Of a stretch of 11,735 bases of DNA, positions 1-6,070 are shown in pieces (the stretch's first letter is position 1; every line of letters starts with the position of its first letter). Source of the stretch: DASSOY01 sp035776675 (lineage in GTDB: Bacteria > Bacillota > Bacilli > Bacillales > DASSOY01); assembly GCA_035776675.1 (NCBI GenBank), contig DASTWO010000159.1:1-11735 (forward strand), read 5' to 3'. The notes under the pieces were generated by a model. The model saw only the letters and a list, made by a program, of their open reading frames with translations. It ran no database searches and was not told where the DNA came from. The translations under genes and the position numbers were made by a program.

Positions 1-1
1 G

Positions 2-1081
2 GTCCAGAAAGCTGATTTACATCCTCGTGTGACCGATTCGATGACAGACATCATCGCGTTTATTGGAACCTTGATTGACAAAGGCTATGCTTATCCGGCC
101 GGTGGAGACGTTTACTTCCGGACGAGGAAATTCTCCGATTACGGGAAACTTTCACATCAGGCTATTGATGAGCTTCGTTCAGGAGCACGTATCGAAATCG
201 GCGAAAACAAGCAAGATCCGCTTGATTTCACCCTTTGGAAGGCGGCCAAAGAAGGTGAAATTTCCTGGGGAAGTCCGTGGGGAAACGGACGGCCAGGCTG
301 GCATATTGAATGCTCGGCGATGGTGAAGAAATATTTAGGGGAAACGATTGATATTCATGCCGGGGGACAGGATTTGATCTTCCCGCACCATGAAAATGAA
401 ATCGCTCAGTCGGAAGCGCTAACGGAGAAACCGATGGCGAATTACTGGATGCATAATGGTTATATCAATATTGAAAATGAAAAGATGTCGAAGTCTCTTG
501 GTAATTTTATTCTGGTGCATGATTTAATCAAGAAACATGATCCGGAAGTCATTCGCTTTTTCATGTTGTCGGTACAATACCGCCATCCCATCAACTTCAG
601 TGATGAATTATTGGATAGCGCCTCGCAGGGATTGGAACGCATTCGAACCGCTGTTTCGAATGTTGCTGACCGCTTGAAAACGAGTGTTGATCTTGGTGAA
701 GAGACCGGACGTTTTGAATCCTTTCGGGATCGATTTGTCACAGAGATGGACGATGATTTTAATACGGCTAACGCTATTGCGGTGTTGTTTGAATTGGCCA
801 AGGAAGCCAATGTGTATTTGCAGGAGGAGAATACCTCGAAGAAGGTACTTCAGTATATATTGGACTTCTTCCTGGAAGCGGAGTCTGTTCTGGGTGTGCC
901 GCTTAAAGTGGAAGCACAGGTGCTCGATGAAGAGGTTGAAGCTCTGATTAAACAGAGAGAAGAGGCTCGCAAAGAACGGAATTTCTCACTCGCCGATCAC
1001 ATTCGAGACGATTTGAAGGAAAAGGGCATCCTTCTGGAAGATACACCGCAAGGTGTGCGGTGGAAAAGGGCGCAGCCATGA
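2..1081 (+). CDS. cysS: Cysteinyl-tRNA synthetase, 5'-truncated by window edge
   Basis: Class I aminoacyl-tRNA synthetase that charges tRNA-Cys with cysteine in the cytoplasm. The frame is open to the left edge, so the GTG at 29 and ATG at 41 are internal codons. About 359 residues are visible; the family is usually near 465, so roughly the first 105, including the HIGH motif, lie outside the window. The KMSKS ATP-binding loop is at 482-496. Zinc-site residues are visible in the GWHIECSAM segment (Cys) and the FPHHENE segment (His, Glu), all before KMSKS. The C-terminus has the charged helical segment typical of bacterial CysRS, ending PQGVRWKR. The stop TGA overlaps the mrnC start as ATGA, so the two are probably translationally coupled. 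Upstream regulation is not visible. Identification is very secure. Confidence 0.98.
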   Translation, partial: VQKADLHPRVTDSMTDIIAFIGTLIDKGYAYPAGGDVYFRTRKFSDYGKLSHQAIDELRSGARIEIGENKQDPLDFTLWKAAKEGEISWGSPWGNGRPGWHIECSAMVKKYLGETIDIHAGGQDLIFPHHENEIAQSEALTEKPMANYWMHNGYINIENEKMSKSLGNFILVHDLIKKHDPEVIRFFMLSVQYRHPINFSDELLDSASQGLERIRTAVSNVADRLKTSVDLGEETGRFESFRDRFVTEMDDDFNTANAIAVLFELAKEANVYLQEENTSKKVLQYILDFFLEAESVLGVPLKVEAQVLDEEVEALIKQREEARKERNFSLADHIRDDLKEKGILLEDTPQGVRWKRAQP

Positions 1082-1482
1082 GGGATGTCAAACAAATGAA
1101 CGCCCTGACGCTGGCTTATGTCGGAGATGCGGTTCTTGAGTTGTACGTTCGAAAGCATCTTATTGACCAGGGAATTGCCAAACCGAATGATCTTCATCAT
1201 CGCGCCGTGTATTATGTGTCGGCGGAAGGGCAGGCAAATGTGTTGCACCGTCTTGTTGATACGGGTCAATTGGATGAGGAAGAGGAAGCGGTCGCGCGGC
1301 GGGGCCGCAACGCCAAATCCGCATCTGTACCGAAAAATGTTGAAGTGCAGACGTATCGCTATGGAACAGCCTTTGAAGCGCTAATAGGCTATCATCATTT
1401 GAATGGAAATGAAAAACGGGTAAGGGAGATTGTCGCGTTGATGTTCGGCTGGATTGAGGAAGGTGAGACGTTTGGGGACTGA
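1078..1482 (+). CDS. mrnC: Mini-ribonuclease III (23S rRNA 3'/5' end maturation)
   Basis: A 134-residue RNase III catalytic domain without a double-stranded RNA binding domain, as in Bacillus Mini-III, which trims both ends of 23S rRNA from its precursor stem. Visible marks are the LAYVGDAVLELYVR signature with the catalytic Asp at about residue 17, the RGRNAK segment near 75-80, and the second acidic residue in AFEALIGYHHL (Glu about 100). The ATG at 1078 is preferred because AAAGGG at 1065-1070 gives a normal ribosome binding site; a GTG at 1060 would add six residues but has poorer support. It overlaps cysS by 4 nt and rlmB by 11 nt, matching the usual cysS-mrnC-rlmB order. Size is close to the family norm (about 140). 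No regulatory site of its own is seen. Confidence 0.95.
   Translation: MRDVKQMNALTLAYVGDAVLELYVRKHLIDQGIAKPNDLHHRAVYYVSAEGQANVLHRLVDTGQLDEEEEAVARRGRNAKSASVPKNVEVQTYRYGTAFEALIGYHHLNGNEKRVREIVALMFGWIEEGETFGD
1456..1466 (+). promoter_or_regulatory. Ribosome binding site choosing the rlmB TTG start
   Basis: The purine-rich GAGGAAGGTGA lies inside the end of mrnC and ends 5 nt before the TTG at 1472. In-frame TTG 1454 and GTG 1463 sit too close to or inside this element to use it, so TTG 1472 is chosen. That start also puts the conserved IVGKN motif at residues 6-10, as in homologues. Confidence 0.7.
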
Positions 1483-2215
1483 ATTCATCGTAGGGAAAAA
1501 TCCTGTCACGGAGGCACTGAAAGCGGGCCGTGACATGAATAAAATATGGATCAATGAACGAGCAAAGGGTTCCATGCAACCGATTATCCGTCTTGCAAAA
1601 CGTCAAGGGTTATATGTACAGCCCGTTCCGAAACAGAAATTGGATCAATTGGCGGGTGGGTCGAATCACCAAGGAGTGGTGGCCTCCGTAGCGGCTTATC
1701 GCTACGCGGGGATGGACGAGTTGTTCAAGCGTGCTGCAGACAAAGGAGAGGAACCGTTCTTTGTCGTCCTTGATGAAATTGAGGACCCTCATAATTTGGG
1801 AGCCATTTTGCGGACAGCGGATGCGGCGGGTGTGCACGGGGCGATTATCCCGAAGCGCCGTTCTCCCGGCTTAACTTCTGTTGTAGCCAAGGCGTCCGCT
1901 GGCGCAGTGGAGCATGTGCCGGTTGTTCGGGTAACCAATCTTGCCCGAACGATGGACGAGCTGAAGAAGCGAGGGCTGTGGTTTTGCGGGGCAGATGCGG
2001 CCGGGGAACAGGATTATCGGGAGGCTGATTTTGATCTTGCCCTTGGACTTGTCATCGGCAATGAAGGTAAAGGCATTAGTCGGTTGGTCAAGGAAAAATG
2101 TGATTTTCTAGTTCGACTCCCTATGGCCGGACGCGTATCGTCTTTGAATGCTTCAGTTGCTTCGGCACTGCTGATGTATGAGGTGTTTCGAAAGCGAAAT
2201 GTCCGGGGAGTGTAA
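1472..2215 (+). CDS. rlmB: 23S rRNA 2'-O-ribose guanosine methyltransferase, SpoU/TrmH family (YacO)
   Basis: A 247-residue SPOUT methyltransferase using S-adenosylmethionine; E. coli RlmB makes Gm2251 in the 23S P-loop, and the Bacillus orthologue is assumed to act likewise. The N-terminal L30e-like substrate domain (about 1-80) starts with FIVGKNPV. The SPOUT domain shows motif 1 DPHNLGAILRTADAAG (about 105-120), motif 2 LVIGNEGKGISRL (about 193-205) and motif 3 PMAGRVSSLNASVA (about 217-230), which together form the knotted cofactor pocket. Asn 108 and Arg 114 match conserved motif 1 residues. It overlaps mrnC by 11 nt and stops 6 nt before rae1, so it is probably co-translated with both. 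The TTG start is supported by ribosome binding site and homology. The exact target nucleotide is inferred from family membership. Confidence 0.93.
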   Translation: MGTEFIVGKNPVTEALKAGRDMNKIWINERAKGSMQPIIRLAKRQGLYVQPVPKQKLDQLAGGSNHQGVVASVAAYRYAGMDELFKRAADKGEEPFFVVLDEIEDPHNLGAILRTADAAGVHGAIIPKRRSPGLTSVVAKASAGAVEHVPVVRVTNLARTMDELKKRGLWFCGADAAGEQDYREADFDLALGLVIGNEGKGISRLVKEKCDFLVRLPMAGRVSSLNASVASALLMYEVFRKRNVRGV

Positions 2216-2221
2216 CCATCC

Positions 2222-2731
2222 GTGGATATTTTACTTGTTGATGGCTACAACATGATCGGAGCATGGCCGGATTTGCAGAAATTAAAGGATGTTGATTTTG
2301 CGGCGGCGAGAGATCTGCTGATTGAAAAAATGGCGGAATATCAGGCCTATACCGGCTTTAGAGTAATGGTTGTGTTTGACGCCCATTCTGTTGCGGGCGG
2401 GATTAAACGAACGAAGAATTACCTTGTTGAAACGATCTATACGAATGAAAATGAGACGGCGGATGAGCGAATTGAAAAGCTGGCGATTGAACTGAATGAT
2501 GTACGTACACAGATTCATGTGGCGACGTCTGATGCGACGGAGCAATGGGCGATTTTCGGTCAGGGAGCTTTGCGGAAATCGGCCCGGGATCTGTTGGTGG
2601 AGGTTGAAAATATTGAGCAAAAGGTAACCGCGAGACTTGAGGAAGAAAGCCGAAAAAGACCGTCCGGGAAAATCCGGATTTCAGAGGACGTGGCGGAAAT
2701 TTTTGAAAAATGGCGCCGTGGACGGGAGTAA
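2222..2731 (+). CDS. rae1: Ribosome-dependent mRNA A-site endoribonuclease (YacP/NYN domain)
   Basis: A 169-residue NYN/PIN-like nuclease, the YacP family. The Bacillus subtilis member Rae1 binds the ribosomal A site and cleaves certain mRNAs during translation. The sequence opens with DILLVDGYNMIGAWPDL, the hallmark acidic DGYN motif. Further acidic positions occur in VMVVFDAHSV and in YTNENETADERIE; the segment HVATSDATEQ follows, in keeping with the metal-dependent PIN-like fold. The GTG start at 2222 has GGGGAG at 2205-2210 inside the end of rlmB, a somewhat long 11-nt spacing. It is the last gene before the sigH promoter, which begins 3 nt past its stop, and no terminator separates them, so readthrough into sigH is likely. 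Length matches the family. Function is assigned by orthology and gene order. Confidence 0.92.
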   Translation: MDILLVDGYNMIGAWPDLQKLKDVDFAAARDLLIEKMAEYQAYTGFRVMVVFDAHSVAGGIKRTKNYLVETIYTNENETADERIEKLAIELNDVRTQIHVATSDATEQWAIFGQGALRKSARDLLVEVENIEQKVTARLEEESRKRPSGKIRISEDVAEIFEKWRRGRE

Positions 2732-2734
2732 AGC

Positions 2735-2764
2735 TTGACCTTGTCGAAAAACTTCTTGTATAAT
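2735..2764 (+). promoter_or_regulatory. Sigma-A promoter of sigH
   Basis: TTGACC (2735-2740) and a perfect TATAAT (2759-2764) are separated by 18 nt. Transcription would begin near 2771, giving a leader of about 30 nt before the sigH GTG. It starts directly after the rae1 stop. Confidence 0.85.
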
Positions 2765-2798
2765 ATTTCTACCAGGTACGCATGTCGGGGGGATTGTT

Positions 2799-3449
2799 GT
2801 GAGCATTGACCTCAAAGAGGAGTCCCATGCAACACTGTTTGAAAAGATGGAAGACGAGCGATTGGTAGAGTACGTCCATGTAGGGAACAACAAGGCGTTG
2901 GAATATCTGATCGATAAGTATAAGAACTTTGTCAAAGCAAAGGCGAGGTCGTATTTCTTGGTCGGTGCCGATCGGGAGGACATCATTCAAGAAGGAATGA
3001 TCGGTCTCTTCAAGGCCATCCGTGATTTTCAGGACGATAAATTGTCTTCCTTTAAAGCGTTTGCAGAACTTTGTATAACCAGGCAAATGATTACCGCTAT
3101 CAAAACCGCCACACGGCAGAAGCACATCCCGCTTAATTCATATGTTTCTTTGGACAAGCCTATCTATGATGAGGAATCTGACCGTACATTGCTTGATATC
3201 CTTTGCGGATCGAAGGTAAGTGATCCGGAGGAAACAGTCATTCACCAAGAAGAGTTTGATAATATCGAAGGCAAAATGTCGGAAATTTTGAGCGACTTGG
3301 AACAAAAAGTGTTAATGCTATATTTGGACGGGCGATCCTATCAGGAGATTTCCGCGGATTTGAACCGTCATGTCAAATCAATTGATAACGCTTTACAACG
3401 AGTGAAAAGGAAATTTGAACGCTATCTGGAATTGAAGGTTCACATTTAA
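2799..3449 (+). CDS. sigH: RNA polymerase sigma-H factor (sporulation/transition state)
   Basis: A 216-residue sigma-70 family factor (Spo0H) that directs RNA polymerase to early sporulation, competence and transition-state promoters in Bacillus. Region 2 covers about residues 25-105: EYLIDKYKNFVKAKARSYF, then the REDIIQEGMIGLFKAIRDF core-binding and -10 recognition segment, then AELCITRQMITAIKTA. Region 4 is near 160-212, with LEQKVLMLYLDGRSYQEI followed by a helix-turn-helix ending in RVKRKFERYL. There is no region 1.1, as expected. The GTG at 2799 has a strong ribosome binding site (GGGGGGA at 2787-2793, 5 nt away). It has its own promoter upstream and an intrinsic terminator right after the stop, so it can be expressed apart from its neighbours. 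Length matches B. subtilis SigH closely. Its presence suggests an endospore-former. Confidence 0.96.
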   Translation: MSIDLKEESHATLFEKMEDERLVEYVHVGNNKALEYLIDKYKNFVKAKARSYFLVGADREDIIQEGMIGLFKAIRDFQDDKLSSFKAFAELCITRQMITAIKTATRQKHIPLNSYVSLDKPIYDEESDRTLLDILCGSKVSDPEETVIHQEEFDNIEGKMSEILSDLEQKVLMLYLDGRSYQEISADLNRHVKSIDNALQRVKRKFERYLELKVHI

Positions 3450-3473
3450 AACAGGGGGCGGCCCTGTTTTTTT
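3448..3473 (+). terminator. Intrinsic terminator after sigH
   Basis: The stem pairs AAAACAGGG (3448-3456) with CCCTGTTTT (3462-3470), 9 bp around a 5-nt GGCGG loop, followed by a T-run to 3473. It overlaps the last bases of the sigH stop codon and separates sigH from the rpmG unit. Confidence 0.92.
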
Positions 3474-3529
3474 ATATCAAAATTTTGATGTGCAAATCGG
3501 AGTTGCCTTTTTCATTCGCGGACTTCCGA

Positions 3530-3557
3530 TTGACACTGTTGCAAACGCTGTGATAGA
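3530..3557 (+). promoter_or_regulatory. Promoter of rpmG-secE-nusG
   Basis: A perfect TTGACA (3530-3535) is followed by a TG-extended, weak -10 (TG at 3549-3550, GATAGA at 3552-3557; spacing 16). The start site would be near 3564, leaving a leader of about 35 nt before the rpmG TTG. The -10 matches consensus at only three positions, so its exact placement is uncertain. Confidence 0.65.
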
Positions 3558-3583
3558 GTGGTATGAGTGGCAATAGAGTGTAC

Positions 3584-3592
3584 GAGAAGGTG
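3584..3592 (+). promoter_or_regulatory. Ribosome binding site choosing the rpmG TTG start
   Basis: GAGAAGGTG ends 6 nt before TTG 3599. The in-frame ATG at 3563 would add 12 residues, lies at the predicted transcription start and lacks a binding site, so it is rejected. Confidence 0.7.
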
Positions 3593-3598
3593 CGGATA

Positions 3599-3751
3599 TT
3601 GGCGAACAAAAACAAAGTGGCGCTTGCCTGTGAAAAATGCAGCCAGAGAAACTACTCTTTTCCAAAAAGCCGTTCGCGTGTCGAGCGCGTGGAATTGAAG
3701 AAGTACTGTAAATATTGCAAGGAACATACCGTTCACCGGGAAACAAAGTAA
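3599..3751 (+). CDS. rpmG: Large-subunit ribosomal protein L33 (bL33), zinc-binding form
   Basis: A 50-residue basic ribosomal protein near the E site of the 50S subunit. Two CxxC pairs are present (CEKC near residues 9-12 and CKYC near 36-39). This is the zinc-binding C+ form; Bacillus often carries a second, cysteine-free copy that is used under zinc limitation. The core RNYSFPKSRSRVERVELKKYC is typical of L33, and the ending HRETK is standard. The TTG start is chosen because it gives the normal 49-50 residue length and has a properly spaced ribosome binding site. It lies first in an rpmG-secE-nusG unit, as in B. subtilis, with 25 nt to secE. Which L33 paralogue this is cannot be settled without the rest of the genome. 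Confidence 0.93.
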   Translation: MANKNKVALACEKCSQRNYSFPKSRSRVERVELKKYCKYCKEHTVHRETK

Positions 3752-3776
3752 GTTTGAGAGGTTGGAGGAAGTCGGA

Positions 3777-3968
3777 ATGGCGAACATATTTGGTCAATCA
3801 ACAAGATTCTTTCAGAATGTCATCAAGGAATTAAAGCGGGTCAGTTGGCCGACTCGTCGGCAGTTGGTCAGTTATACGATCACTGTATTGGTCACGGTGG
3901 CGTTTGTTGCCGTGTTTTTTGCGCTTATTGACCTAGGTGTTTCGAAACTGATCCGGATGATTCTGTAG
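3777..3968 (+). CDS. secE: Preprotein translocase subunit SecE
   Basis: A 63-residue single-pass membrane protein of the SecYEG translocon that clamps SecY. The cytoplasmic amphipathic helix carries the conserved KELKRVSWPTRRQL motif (about residues 17-30). One transmembrane segment follows (about 33-55, YTITVLVTVAFVAVFF and on), then a short tail. Length fits the short Firmicutes form, which has one transmembrane helix where E. coli SecE has three. The ATG at 3777 is supported by GGAGGA at 3764-3769, 7 nt upstream; an in-frame TTG at 3762 overlaps that binding site and is rejected. It sits between rpmG and nusG in the usual order, and 84 nt separate it from the preferred nusG start. Confidence 0.95.
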   Translation: MANIFGQSTRFFQNVIKELKRVSWPTRRQLVSYTITVLVTVAFVAVFFALIDLGVSKLIRMIL

Positions 3969-4030
3969 TTTTTCAATCACCCAGGATAAATCGCCCCGCA
4001 GAAGGTAAGAATGGTAAGGTCAAAAGCTTT

Positions 4031-4038
4031 GGGGAGGG
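4031..4038 (+). promoter_or_regulatory. Distant ribosome binding site before nusG
   Basis: GGGGAGGG is the only strong purine block near the family-standard ATG at 4053, but it lies 14 nt away, longer than usual. This leaves the nusG start partly open: ATG 4011 with GAAGG at 4001-4005 is the main alternative. Confidence 0.45.
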
Positions 4039-4052
4039 AAAACCTGCTAACG

Positions 4053-4589
4053 ATGGATAAGAATTGGTACGTGGTTCATACGTATTCGGGCTACGAAAAC
4101 AAAGTGAAAACGAATCTGGAAAAACGCGTGGAATCGATGGGCATGACAGATAAGATCTTTCGGATCCTCGTCCCTATGGAAGAGGAAACGGAAATGAAGA
4201 ACGGACAAAGGAAGTCGGCGATGAAGAAAGTCTTCCCGGGATATGTACTCGCGGAGATGGTGATGACCGATGATTCCTGGTATGTTGTCCGAAATACGCC
4301 CGGGGTAACGGGTTTTGTAGGTTCAACGGGTGCCGGTTCCAAACCGACGCCGCTCCTTCCCGACGAAATTGATGGGATTTTGCGTCAGATGGGCATGAAA
4401 GAACAGAAGCAGCTTGATGTTGACTTTACCCTTAAGGAAAAGGTGAAGGTTAAGGAAGGGCCGTTTGCTGATTTTGTCGGTTCCATTGAAGAAATCGACC
4501 TTGAGAAAGCGAAGCTCAAGGTGCATGTGAACATGTTCGGTCGGGAGACGCCTGTCGAACTTGAATTCGATCAAGTCGAGAAAGCATGA
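4053..4589 (+). CDS. nusG: Transcription elongation/pausing factor NusG
   Basis: A 178-residue Spt5-family factor that binds RNA polymerase. In Bacillus it promotes pausing at T-rich non-template DNA and affects termination. The NGN domain spans about 1-110 (KNWYVVHTYSGYENKV, FPGYVLAEMV, WYVVRNTPGVTGFVGS). The KOW domain spans about 126-175 (KVKVKEGPFADFVGSIEEID, NMFGRETPVELEF). Asn 81 and Thr 82, reported in B. subtilis NusG as the residues contacting the non-template strand, are present in VRNTPG. The ATG at 4053 gives the family start MDKNWYVVH. An in-frame ATG at 4011 would add 14 residues and has a better-spaced binding site, so an extended form is possible. It is last in the rpmG-secE-nusG unit, and the rplK promoter starts 9 nt past its stop. 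Confidence 0.95.
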   Translation: MDKNWYVVHTYSGYENKVKTNLEKRVESMGMTDKIFRILVPMEEETEMKNGQRKSAMKKVFPGYVLAEMVMTDDSWYVVRNTPGVTGFVGSTGAGSKPTPLLPDEIDGILRQMGMKEQKQLDVDFTLKEKVKVKEGPFADFVGSIEEIDLEKAKLKVHVNMFGRETPVELEFDQVEKA

Positions 4590-4597
4590 GAAAATGC

Positions 4598-4626
4598 TTG
4601 AAATGCTTTTATATCGATGATAGAAT
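4598..4626 (+). promoter_or_regulatory. Strong promoter of rplK-rplA
   Basis: TTGAAA (4598-4603) and TAGAAT (4621-4626) are exactly 17 nt apart. The TG at 4618-4619 makes an extended -10. Transcription would start near 4633, giving an untranslated leader of about 190 nt before rplK. Confidence 0.85.
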
Positions 4627-4645
4627 CTTAATGTTTGGTTTTTAA

Positions 4646-4760
4646 CTTAATCCGGCAGGGGGCTGCTGGATTAAGAGGAACTCAGACTAAGAACGCCGCG
4701 TTCTGCGGCAACGTCTGGGTGACCCACGTCGTGTGGGCGCAAATTCGCCGGGCGAATTTG
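4646..4760 (+). promoter_or_regulatory. Multi-hairpin structured leader upstream of rplK
   Basis: Four inverted repeats occur in a row. First, CTTAATCCGGCAG (4646-4658) pairs with 4663-4675, 13 bp including one G·U around a GGGG loop. Second, CAGAC (4683-4687) pairs with GTCTG (4713-4717), enclosing GCCGC/GCGGC (4695-4699 with 4705-4709). Third, CCCAC (4723-4727) pairs with GTGGG (4733-4737). Fourth, CAAATTCGC (4740-4748) pairs with GCGAATTTG (4752-4760). None is followed by a real T-run, so they are not intrinsic terminators. Their role is unknown; they precede the L1-like site. Confidence 0.65.
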
Positions 4761-4772
4761 ATTTAGCCTCAA

Positions 4773-4798
4773 GTGGGAGGGGCAATCCCTGTGACCAC
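4773..4798 (+). promoter_or_regulatory. Putative ribosomal protein L1 operator in the rplK leader
   Basis: GTGG (4773-4776) pairs with CCAC (4795-4798). GA and TGTGA form an asymmetric internal loop, and GG/CC (plus flanking pairs) close the inner stem. The 23S rRNA L1 site has the same order: GUGG, GA, GG, then CC, UUGAAAUA, CCAC. Ribosomal protein L1 is known to repress the L11-L1 operon by binding such a mimic, so excess L1 would block rplK translation here. It lies 27 nt before the rplK start. Confidence 0.8.
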
Positions 4799-4824
4799 AT
4801 TATGAACGTAAGGAGGTGTGTCTC

Positions 4825-5250
4825 GTGGCGAAGAAAGTCATTAAGGTAGTGAAACTGCAAATTCCGGCTGGGAAAGCTAATCCGGCGCCACCAGTAGGTC
4901 CAGCGCTTGGTCAAGCCGGTGTGAATATCATGGGATTTTGCAAGGAGTTCAACGCTCGTACGCAGGATCAGGCGGGTATGATTATTCCCGTCGAAATCTC
5001 GGTTTTTGAGGACCGCTCATTTACTTTTATTACGAAAACTCCCCCAGCTGCTGTTCTTTTGAAGAAAGAAGCAGGTATCGAATCCGGCTCGGGTGAACCG
5101 AACCGTGAAAAAGTGGCAACAGTCAAGCGCGACAAGGTGCGGGCTATTGCTGAACTGAAGATGCCTGATTTGAATGCGGCAAATGTAGAAGCCGCGATGC
5201 GGATGGTGGAAGGAACTGCCCGCAGTATGGGGATTACAATCGAAGATTAA
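4825..5250 (+). CDS. rplK: Large-subunit ribosomal protein L11 (uL11)
   Basis: A 141-residue protein that binds the 23S GTPase-associated centre together with L10-L12 and is needed for RelA-type stringent sensing and thiostrepton action. The N-terminal domain carries the proline-rich PAPPVGPALGQAGVN segment (about 20-35), with the prolines to which thiostrepton resistance maps in other bacteria. The C-terminal RNA-binding domain shows TKTPPAAVLLKKEAG (about 71-85) and ends in MGITIED. The GTG at 4825 has a strong AAGGAGGTG binding site (4810-4818). The next gene is rplA, 56 nt downstream, with a second L1-like site between them. Expression is expected to follow L1 feedback through the leader element. 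Length is exactly that of the family. Confidence 0.97.
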   Translation: MAKKVIKVVKLQIPAGKANPAPPVGPALGQAGVNIMGFCKEFNARTQDQAGMIIPVEISVFEDRSFTFITKTPPAAVLLKKEAGIESGSGEPNREKVATVKRDKVRAIAELKMPDLNAANVEAAMRMVEGTARSMGITIED

Positions 5251-5267
5251 CGAATCTCTTCTTATAT

Positions 5268-5291
5268 GTGGGAGGGCTTACCGTTAACCAC
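5268..5291 (+). promoter_or_regulatory. Second putative L1 operator, directly before the rplA ribosome binding site
   Basis: GTGG (5268-5271) pairs with CCAC (5288-5291). GA opposite GTTAA forms the internal loop, and GG (5274-5275) pairs with CC (5281-5282) around a short GCTTA loop. The layout equals that of the site before rplK, with the same 5-nt stretch between CC and CCAC. It ends 2 nt before the rplA ribosome binding site (AAGGAGGA, 5293-5300), so bound L1 should block rplA initiation directly. Confidence 0.75.
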
Positions 5292-5306
5292 GAAGGAGGA
5301 TGGAAA

Positions 5307-6002
5307 ATGGCTAAAAAAGGAAAGAAATATCAAGAGTCAATGAAATTGATCGACTCCGAAAAAGCGTATGACATTGGCGAAGCCGTTGGATTGGTTCAAA
5401 AGGCGGCTACGGCAAATTTTGACGAAACCGTTGAGGCGGCGATTCGTCTTGGCATCGATACCCGCAAAAACGATCAGCAAGTGCGCGGTGCTGTTGTGCT
5501 TCCGAATGGAACCGGAAAGACGGTGCGGGTGCTTGTTTTCGCAAAAGGCGATAAGGTGAAAGAAGCCGAAGAGGCTGGTGCCGACTTTGTTGGAGATCAG
5601 GAATACATCAACAAAATCAACCAGGGCTGGTTTGATTTTGATGTGGTAGTAGCGACGCCCGATATGATGGCGGAAGTCGGAAAGATCGGCCGGGTTCTTG
5701 GTCCGAAAGGCTTGATGCCGAATCCGAAAACCGGAACGGTTACACCGGATGTGACCAAGGCGGTTAAGGAAATCAAGGCCGGGAAGGTTGAATACCGAGC
5801 TGACAAGCAAGGGAATGTTCACGTGCCGGTTGGGAAAGTTTCCTTTGAGGAAAACAAACTTGTTGAAAACTTCAACACAGTAGTGGATACGCTGATTAAA
5901 TCGAAACCGGCAGCTTCCAAGGGCGTGTATTTGAAAAACATGGCCGTATCTTCGACCATGGGGCCTGGTGTAAAGGTCAACCGCTCGAACTATTCGCTGT
6001 AA
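5307..6002 (+). CDS. rplA: Large-subunit ribosomal protein L1 (uL1)
   Basis: A 231-residue protein forming the mobile L1 stalk that helps release deacylated tRNA. It is also a translational repressor of its own operon. The two-domain alpha/beta fold is discontinuous: domain I comes from the N- and C-termini, and domain II (about 65-160) lies between. Domain II includes RVLVFAKGDKVKEAEEAGAD, GWFDFDVVVATPDMM and the highly conserved GRVLGPKGLMPNPKTGTVT. The C-terminal part ends TMGPGVKVNRSNYSL. The ATG at 5307 has AAGGAGGA 6 nt upstream. Two RNA mimics of the 23S L1 site lie upstream in this window, consistent with autoregulation. The rplJ promoter begins 7 nt past the stop, and no terminator intervenes. 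Confidence 0.97.
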   Translation: MAKKGKKYQESMKLIDSEKAYDIGEAVGLVQKAATANFDETVEAAIRLGIDTRKNDQQVRGAVVLPNGTGKTVRVLVFAKGDKVKEAEEAGADFVGDQEYINKINQGWFDFDVVVATPDMMAEVGKIGRVLGPKGLMPNPKTGTVTPDVTKAVKEIKAGKVEYRADKQGNVHVPVGKVSFEENKLVENFNTVVDTLIKSKPAASKGVYLKNMAVSSTMGPGVKVNRSNYSL

Positions 6003-6008
6003 AGAAAC

Positions 6009-6037
6009 TTGACAGTTTTTTGACCGGTGCGTATACT
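6009..6037 (+). promoter_or_regulatory. Sigma-A promoter of rplJ-rplL
   Basis: A perfect TTGACA (6009-6014) and TATACT (6032-6037) are 17 nt apart. The start site would be near 6044, giving a leader of about 170 nt before rplJ. It lies directly after the rplA stop. Confidence 0.88.
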
Positions 6038-6070
6038 AAACATGTTTTGAATAACCTAATAATCGTTTTT

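Noticed and set aside
29..43. GTG/ATG codons as a possible start of the first gene
   Set aside because: The frame is open to the left edge and the upstream codons read as normal CysRS sequence, so the gene is simply cut by the window.
1160..1606. 148-codon open frame on the minus strand
   Set aside because: It is antisense across mrnC and rlmB, with no recognisable protein, and both + strand genes are certain.
3762..3776. Upstream in-frame TTG as the secE start
   Set aside because: It overlaps the GGAGGA binding site that serves the ATG at 3777, and it would add five non-conserved residues.
4646..4675. 13-bp hairpin as a terminator for nusG
   Set aside because: It lacks a T-run and lies downstream of the rplK promoter, so it belongs to the rplK leader.
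4687..4914. 75-codon minus-strand open frame covering the rplK leader
   Set aside because: Its composition is arginine-rich and low-information, produced by GC-rich hairpins; it runs into rplK antisense.
5337..5822. 161-codon open frame on the minus strand
   Set aside because: It lies wholly antisense inside rplA and has no plausible ribosome binding site or domain.
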